A DNA stretch of 8,684 nt from contig CAZRHJ010000059.1 in assembly GCA_964600025.1 (NCBI GenBank), positions 1 to 8,684 on the forward strand, given 5' to 3'. Of this stretch, positions 5,202 through 8,684 are shown piece by piece. Made by a program: the position numbers and the translations under genes. Under the pieces are notes generated by a model that saw only the letters and a list, made by a program, of their open reading frames with translations, ran no database searches and had not been told where the DNA came from. Position 1 is the stretch's first letter. The number at the start of each line of letters is the position of its first letter. The DNA comes from JADFUS01 sp964600025. GTDB lineage: Bacteria > Bacteroidota > Bacteroidia > Bacteroidales > Rikenellaceae.

Positions 5202-5915
5202 ATGACAAAATTAAGTGTAAATATTAATAAAATTGCTACTATTCGCAATGCTCGTGGTGGAAATACTCCAAACGTTGTTGAGGCAGCAATAAACTGCGAA
5301 AGATTTGGAGCAGAAGGAATTACTGTTCACCCACGTCCAGACGAACGTCATATTCGTTATGCTGATGTAATGGATTTAACAAAGGTTGTTACGACCGAAT
5401 TTAACATAGAAGGTTACCCTTCGGAGTCTTTCATAAAATTAGTAAAACAAGTTAAACCAACACAAGTAACTCTTGTTCCAGACCCACCAGAAGTGCTTAC
5501 TTCTAACACAGGTTGGGATACTATTACTCACAAAGAGTATTTGAAAGAAATAGTAAAAACATTTCACGAAGATGGTATTCGTGTTTCGATTTTCTTGAAT
5601 GCTGAGCCTGAACTTGTGGCACACGCTGCCGAAACTCTTTGTGATAGAATCGAACTTTATACAGAAAGTTATGCTTCTGGTTATGCTCAAAATCGTGAGG
5701 AGGCTATCCGACCATTTGTAGAGACAGCTCGTGAGGCTTTGAAGTACAATTTGGGTCTTAATGCAGGACACGATTTGAGTTTGGAGAATTTGCAATACTT
5801 TCACCAAAATATACCAAACCTTTTGGAAGTATCAATAGGTCACGCTTTGATTTCTGATGCTTTGTATTATGGTTTGGAAAATACAGTACAGTTATATCTA
5901 AGACAGTTAAAATAG
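5202..5915 (+). CDS. pdxJ: PdxJ: pyridoxine 5'-phosphate synthase
   Basis: Condenses 1-deoxy-D-xylulose 5-phosphate with 3-amino-2-oxopropyl phosphate (supplied by PdxA) to make pyridoxine 5'-phosphate, the ring-closing step of the DXP-dependent vitamin B6 route. The 237-residue length is typical of this TIM-barrel enzyme. Visible family motifs are LSVNINKIATIRNARGG (4-20), the active-site TVHPRPDERHIR (41-52) with H43 and R45, EFNIEGYPS (66-74) with E70, GLNAGHDLS (185-193) with H190, and GHALISDAL (213-221). The ATG at 5202 fits the family N-terminus exactly. The next gene starts at the base after the stop codon, so cca is tightly coupled. Upstream is the putative insertion, which may have changed how pdxJ is transcribed. 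No clear TAnnTTTG promoter is seen in front; TAATATTG at 5186-5193 has one mismatch and is very close to the ATG. Confidence 0.96.
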   Translation: MTKLSVNINKIATIRNARGGNTPNVVEAAINCERFGAEGITVHPRPDERHIRYADVMDLTKVVTTEFNIEGYPSESFIKLVKQVKPTQVTLVPDPPEVLTSNTGWDTITHKEYLKEIVKTFHEDGIRVSIFLNAEPELVAHAAETLCDRIELYTESYASGYAQNREEAIRPFVETAREALKYNLGLNAGHDLSLENLQYFHQNIPNLLEVSIGHALISDALYYGLENTVQLYLRQLK

Positions 5916-7310
5916 ATGGCAAATCATTTGCAGGGAGAAGTCTTTAAATTATTGGGAGAAGTTGTTGATGACTTAGGCGTTGAGGCTTATGTTATTGGTG
6001 GCTATGTGCGTGATTATTTTTTGGAAAGACATTGTACCGACATTGATGTTGTCGTTGTGGGTAGTGGAATAAAATTGGCTGAGGCTATTGGTAAACGAGT
6101 TAAGTCCAAAGTATCTGTTTTTCGTAATTATGGCACTGCTATGTTGCGTTACAAAGGTATAGAATTGGAATTTGTAGGAGCTCGAAAAGAATCTTATAAT
6201 TTTGATTCTCGAAATCCAATAGTAGAAGAGGGCAGTTTGGAGGACGACCAAAATCGTAGGGATTTTACGATAAATGCTATGGCGTTTTCGCTCAATGCTG
6301 CTAATTTTGGAGAACTTGTCGATCCTTTTGGAGGAATGGAAGATTTGCAAAACAAAATCATAAGAACTCCATTAGAACCTGACAAAACTTTTTCGGACGA
6401 CCCACTTAGAATGATACGAGCAATTAGGTTTGCTACTCAGTTGGAATTTAGAATTTGTGATGAAACGTTTGATTCTATACGTGCGAATGCCGAGAGAATT
6501 AATATTATAACCAAAGAAAGAATCAATATAGAGATGGAGAAGATTATGGCTTCAAAAACTCCTTCTATTGGTTTTAAATTGTTTGACAAAACAGGTCTTT
6601 TGGAACATATATTTCCTGAAATAACTGCACTGAAAGGTGTTGAAGTCAAAAATGGACGTGCACACAAAGATAATTTTTATCATACTTTGCAAGTTTTGGA
6701 TAATGTAGCACTAAAATCCGACAATCAAGATTTGAGATGGGCTGCATTATTGCACGACATTGCAAAACCTCGAACTAAATCTTGGGACAATGATTTAGGT
6801 TGGACGTTTCACGCTCACGAAGTAGTTGGTTCAAAAATGGTATATAATATTTTCAAAAAAATGAAAATGCCTTTGAATCAGCGTATGAAATATATCCAAA
6901 AATTGGTGTATTTGCACTTGCGTCCTATTGCACTTGTCGAAGATATTGTTTCGGATTCTGCTGTTAGACGTTTGTTGTTTGAGGCAGGAGAGGATATTGA
7001 TGATTTGATGTTGTTGTGCGAGGCAGATATAACGAGCAAAAATGATGCAAAGGTAAAACGTTATTTGGAGAACTTTGTGCTTGTTCGTCAGAAGCTCAAA
7101 GAGATAGAAGAAAAAGACAGAATACGTAATTTTCAACCGCCTATCACTGGTGAGATTATTATGCAGAGATACAATATATCACCATCTAATGTGATTGGTG
7201 ATATTAAAAGTCGAATCAAAGATGCAATTCTTGAAGGAGAAATTGCAAATGATTATGATGAGGCTTATCAATTAATGGAGAAAATTGCAAAAGAATTTGG
7301 ATTAGAATAG
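5916..7310 (+). CDS. cca: CCA-adding tRNA nucleotidyltransferase with HD domain
   Basis: Class II nucleotidyltransferase that adds or repairs the 3' CCA of tRNAs; a poly(A) polymerase is the main alternative within the family. It has 464 residues. The catalytic head (about 20-150) has GGYVRD (28-33) and the metal-binding pair D42 and D44 in TDIDVVV. RRDFTINAMA (114-123) and DPFGG (136-140) follow. The neck has DDPLRMIRAIRFATQLEF (161-178) and ERINIE (201-206), which shape the base-selecting pocket. The C-terminal half holds an HD phosphohydrolase domain with H256, the HD pair H280-D281 in AALLHDIAKP, and HAH (299-301); in related enzymes this domain has phosphatase or phosphodiesterase activity. 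The start abuts the pdxJ stop with no gap, and the next gene follows after 3 nt. The tRNA-His in this window lacks an encoded CCA and would be a substrate. Confidence 0.93.
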   Translation: MANHLQGEVFKLLGEVVDDLGVEAYVIGGYVRDYFLERHCTDIDVVVVGSGIKLAEAIGKRVKSKVSVFRNYGTAMLRYKGIELEFVGARKESYNFDSRNPIVEEGSLEDDQNRRDFTINAMAFSLNAANFGELVDPFGGMEDLQNKIIRTPLEPDKTFSDDPLRMIRAIRFATQLEFRICDETFDSIRANAERINIITKERINIEMEKIMASKTPSIGFKLFDKTGLLEHIFPEITALKGVEVKNGRAHKDNFYHTLQVLDNVALKSDNQDLRWAALLHDIAKPRTKSWDNDLGWTFHAHEVVGSKMVYNIFKKMKMPLNQRMKYIQKLVYLHLRPIALVEDIVSDSAVRRLLFEAGEDIDDLMLLCEADITSKNDAKVKRYLENFVLVRQKLKEIEEKDRIRNFQPPITGEIIMQRYNISPSNVIGDIKSRIKDAILEGEIANDYDEAYQLMEKIAKEFGLE

Positions 7311-7313
7311 CTT

Positions 7314-8498
7314 ATGTTTGGACTTTCGAGAGATGATTTTCAGCAAATTATCGAATGTAGAGAACTTATACTGAAAAATAAAGATAATGACCCGTTGAGC
7401 TTAGCCTTAAAGGGTCTTTCTTCAAATATATGTACACAAATCAAATATCTGCAAAGATGTAAGACTAAATTGCCCGAATATTATGCTGTTTCTGCCATTA
7501 TTCCGCCTGTTTCTTACGAACAGTCGAGTAGTTGGCTTACGGTAGGTACTCGTAAGTATTCAGGTCTTAGTTGTTTGGACTTGACTTGTGGTTTGGGTGC
7601 TGATACCTATAATTTTTCAAAACACTTTGATAGTGTTATAACCATTGAACGTGATGAGCTTTTGGCAGATATTGCAAGGTATAACTTTGGACTTTTGGGA
7701 GCTGATAACATAAATGTTGTATGTGGTGATAGTACGGATTTTGTGAATGAATATAAGGGAGAAGCATTTGATTTGGTGTTTGTTGACCCTGCAAGGAGAA
7801 ATACAGATGAGAGATTTTTTTCTTTCGAACAGTCTTCGCCAAATATTATTGAACTGCTTCCTCGACTCAAACAAATTTCAAAACGTATTGTGATTAAATC
7901 ATCTCCTATGTTTGATAATGCAATGGCGTTTGAGTTGTTTGGGGATAATGTGGTTTTACAAACTGTTTCTGTGGCGGGGGAGTGCAAGGAATTGATTATA
8001 GATATTGACTCTAATCAAAAATCCAAGGAGATTGTTACGCTTGTTAATCGCCAAAACCAAATTGCAAATTATGAATTTGAAAATTCTGTTGATGTGCAAT
8101 GTGCTGGCGAATTTGATATGAATTGTGAGTTCTCTTATTTGCTACTTCCAGATGTGGCTTTTGTGAAAAGTCGCAAAGTTTGTAGTTTGTTTGAAAAGTT
8201 TTTAGCTAAGGATTCAAGTATGTTTTTTAACTCCCATTTAGCTCTTTCTAATTCCAAAATTGATGTTCCTGCATTGAGGTGCTTTGAAATTATTGGCTGT
8301 GAACCCTACAAACCAAAACAGATTTTGAGCTATTTAAAAGACAATAAAATCAAAACTGCTACTGTGTTATTACGTGATTTTGATATTCCAATAGACAAAA
8401 TACGTAGTACGTTGAAAATTAAAGACGGAAAGCAAATAATCCTATTTTTTACAGTTATTTGTTCTCAAAGAGTGGTTTTTTACCTTAAAACAGCCTAA
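7314..8498 (+). CDS. class I SAM-dependent methyltransferase with C-terminal THUMP-like domain
   Basis: Probably an RNA methyltransferase of a family frequent in Bacteroidota; no target is known to me. Of 394 residues, about 1-80 are an N-terminal helical region. The Rossmann domain follows, with motif I DLTCGLGAD (89-97), the acidic end of strand 2 in IERDE (111-115), GDS (138-140) and motif IV VDPARR (157-162). The VDPARR form differs from the NPPY/DPPY motif of amino-methylating enzymes. The C-terminal region (about 325-394), with EPYKPKQILSYLKDNKI and LKIKDG before a terminal beta strand, resembles the THUMP-like domain seen at the end of this family. It starts 3 nt after cca, which suggests a joint role in tRNA maturation (inference). 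A terminator follows the stop. Function confidence is lower than family confidence. Confidence 0.8.
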   Translation: MFGLSRDDFQQIIECRELILKNKDNDPLSLALKGLSSNICTQIKYLQRCKTKLPEYYAVSAIIPPVSYEQSSSWLTVGTRKYSGLSCLDLTCGLGADTYNFSKHFDSVITIERDELLADIARYNFGLLGADNINVVCGDSTDFVNEYKGEAFDLVFVDPARRNTDERFFSFEQSSPNIIELLPRLKQISKRIVIKSSPMFDNAMAFELFGDNVVLQTVSVAGECKELIIDIDSNQKSKEIVTLVNRQNQIANYEFENSVDVQCAGEFDMNCEFSYLLLPDVAFVKSRKVCSLFEKFLAKDSSMFFNSHLALSNSKIDVPALRCFEIIGCEPYKPKQILSYLKDNKIKTATVLLRDFDIPIDKIRSTLKIKDGKQIILFFTVICSQRVVFYLKTA

Positions 8499-8527
8499 AT
8501 TCCAGAAAATGGGCTGTGTTTTCCCTG

Positions 8528-8564
8528 TTTTAGGACTTATATTTTATTAAATAAAAGTCTAAAA
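8528..8564 (+). other. hairpin that competes with the terminator at 8556
   Basis: TTTTAG pairs with CTAAAA (8528-8533 with 8559-8564). After a bulged G, ACTT pairs with AAGT (8535-8538 with 8555-8558), and an AT-rich stem continues inward to a 4-nt loop at 8545-8548. Its right arm is also the left arm of the next hairpin, so the two cannot form together. Confidence 0.6.
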
Positions 8565-8586
8565 TATATATTTAGGACTGTTTTTT
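8556..8586 (+). terminator. intrinsic terminator after the THUMP-like methyltransferase gene
   Basis: AGTC pairs with GACT and TAAA with TTTA around one bulged G (8556-8563 with 8571-8579), with a 7-nt loop. It is followed by G and six T's at 8581-8586. It lies 58 nt past the methyltransferase stop and before the next promoter motif. Confidence 0.65.
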
Positions 8587-8599
8587 GCTGTCGTTGCCT

Positions 8600-8607
8600 T
8601 ACCTTTG
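8600..8607 (+). promoter_or_regulatory. -7 promoter element for a unit beyond the right edge
   Basis: TACCTTTG matches TAnnTTTG and lies just past the terminator. No TTTG sits at the usual -33 distance; the nearest is only 12 nt upstream (8584-8587). The remaining bases to 8684 contain no ATG, so the unit has a leader of at least about 70 nt, or starts outside the window. Confidence 0.55.
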
Positions 8608-8641
8608 TATCAGAGTTAATTAAAAGTGTTTTTTATAATTG

Positions 8642-8682
8642 TTGCGAAATTACCCCTTGTTTTTTAGCAATAATTTTTGCAA
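8642..8682 (+). other. possible leader hairpin at the right edge
   Basis: TTGCGAAATT (8642-8651) pairs with AATTTTTGCAA (8672-8682) through TTGC/GCAA and AAATT/AATTT with a small internal loop. It would fold in the leader of the transcript starting near 8612. Low GC makes this a weak structure. Confidence 0.3.
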
Positions 8683-8684
8683 TC

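Noticed and set aside
1..8684. CRISPR arrays, prophage genes, toxin-antitoxin pairs or defence systems.
   Set aside because: No spaced repeat array is present and every sizeable open frame is explained by housekeeping families.

Overview
The window looks like ordinary chromosomal DNA from a low-GC member of the Bacteroidota, probably Bacteroidales; I cannot name the genus. Three things point there. The -7 promoter element TAnnTTTG occurs upstream of several transcription units, once with a TTTG box exactly 19 nt upstream. The starts lack obvious Shine-Dalgarno sequences. The protein set (RibD, PrmC, RecX, a small DEDDy exonuclease, an RlmI-type methyltransferase, a non-YbgC-operon thioesterase, short PdxJ, HD-containing CCA enzyme, THUMP-like methyltransferase) is typical of the phylum.

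Layout. Minus strand, left part: ribD (277-1305), then tRNA-His(GTG) (136-209) with its own consensus promoter, then a strong intrinsic terminator (106-134). A 55-bp divergent promoter region separates ribD from the plus-strand genes. Plus strand: prmC-recX (2-nt gap), then a promoter-like motif and a second run: DEDDy 3'-5' exonuclease, rlmI (14-nt overlap), hotdog thioesterase, a 281-bp non-coding gap, pdxJ, cca (0-nt gap) and a THUMP-like SAM methyltransferase (3-nt gap). After that come two overlapping hairpins, one a likely terminator, and a new promoter reading out of the right edge.

The genes serve basic metabolism and RNA/translation upkeep. RibD (vitamin B2) and PdxJ (vitamin B6) make cofactors. 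PrmC methylates release factors, the RlmI-type enzyme methylates 23S rRNA, the CCA enzyme finishes tRNA 3' ends (the tRNA-His here has no encoded CCA), and the last gene is probably an RNA methyltransferase of unknown target. RecX modulates RecA.

The most interesting part is not a gene. The 281-bp gap between the thioesterase and pdxJ looks like a small non-autonomous insertion. It has 14-bp imperfect terminal inverted repeats (TGTCC..GGACA), a roughly 100-nt imperfect palindrome, a perfect 18-bp AT-rich inverted repeat, and a perfect 19-bp direct repeat on both sides. Removing one 265-bp unit leaves the thioesterase stop codon intact and a 16-nt spacer to pdxJ, which is normal operon spacing. 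I saw no CRISPR array, phage gene, transposase or defence system.
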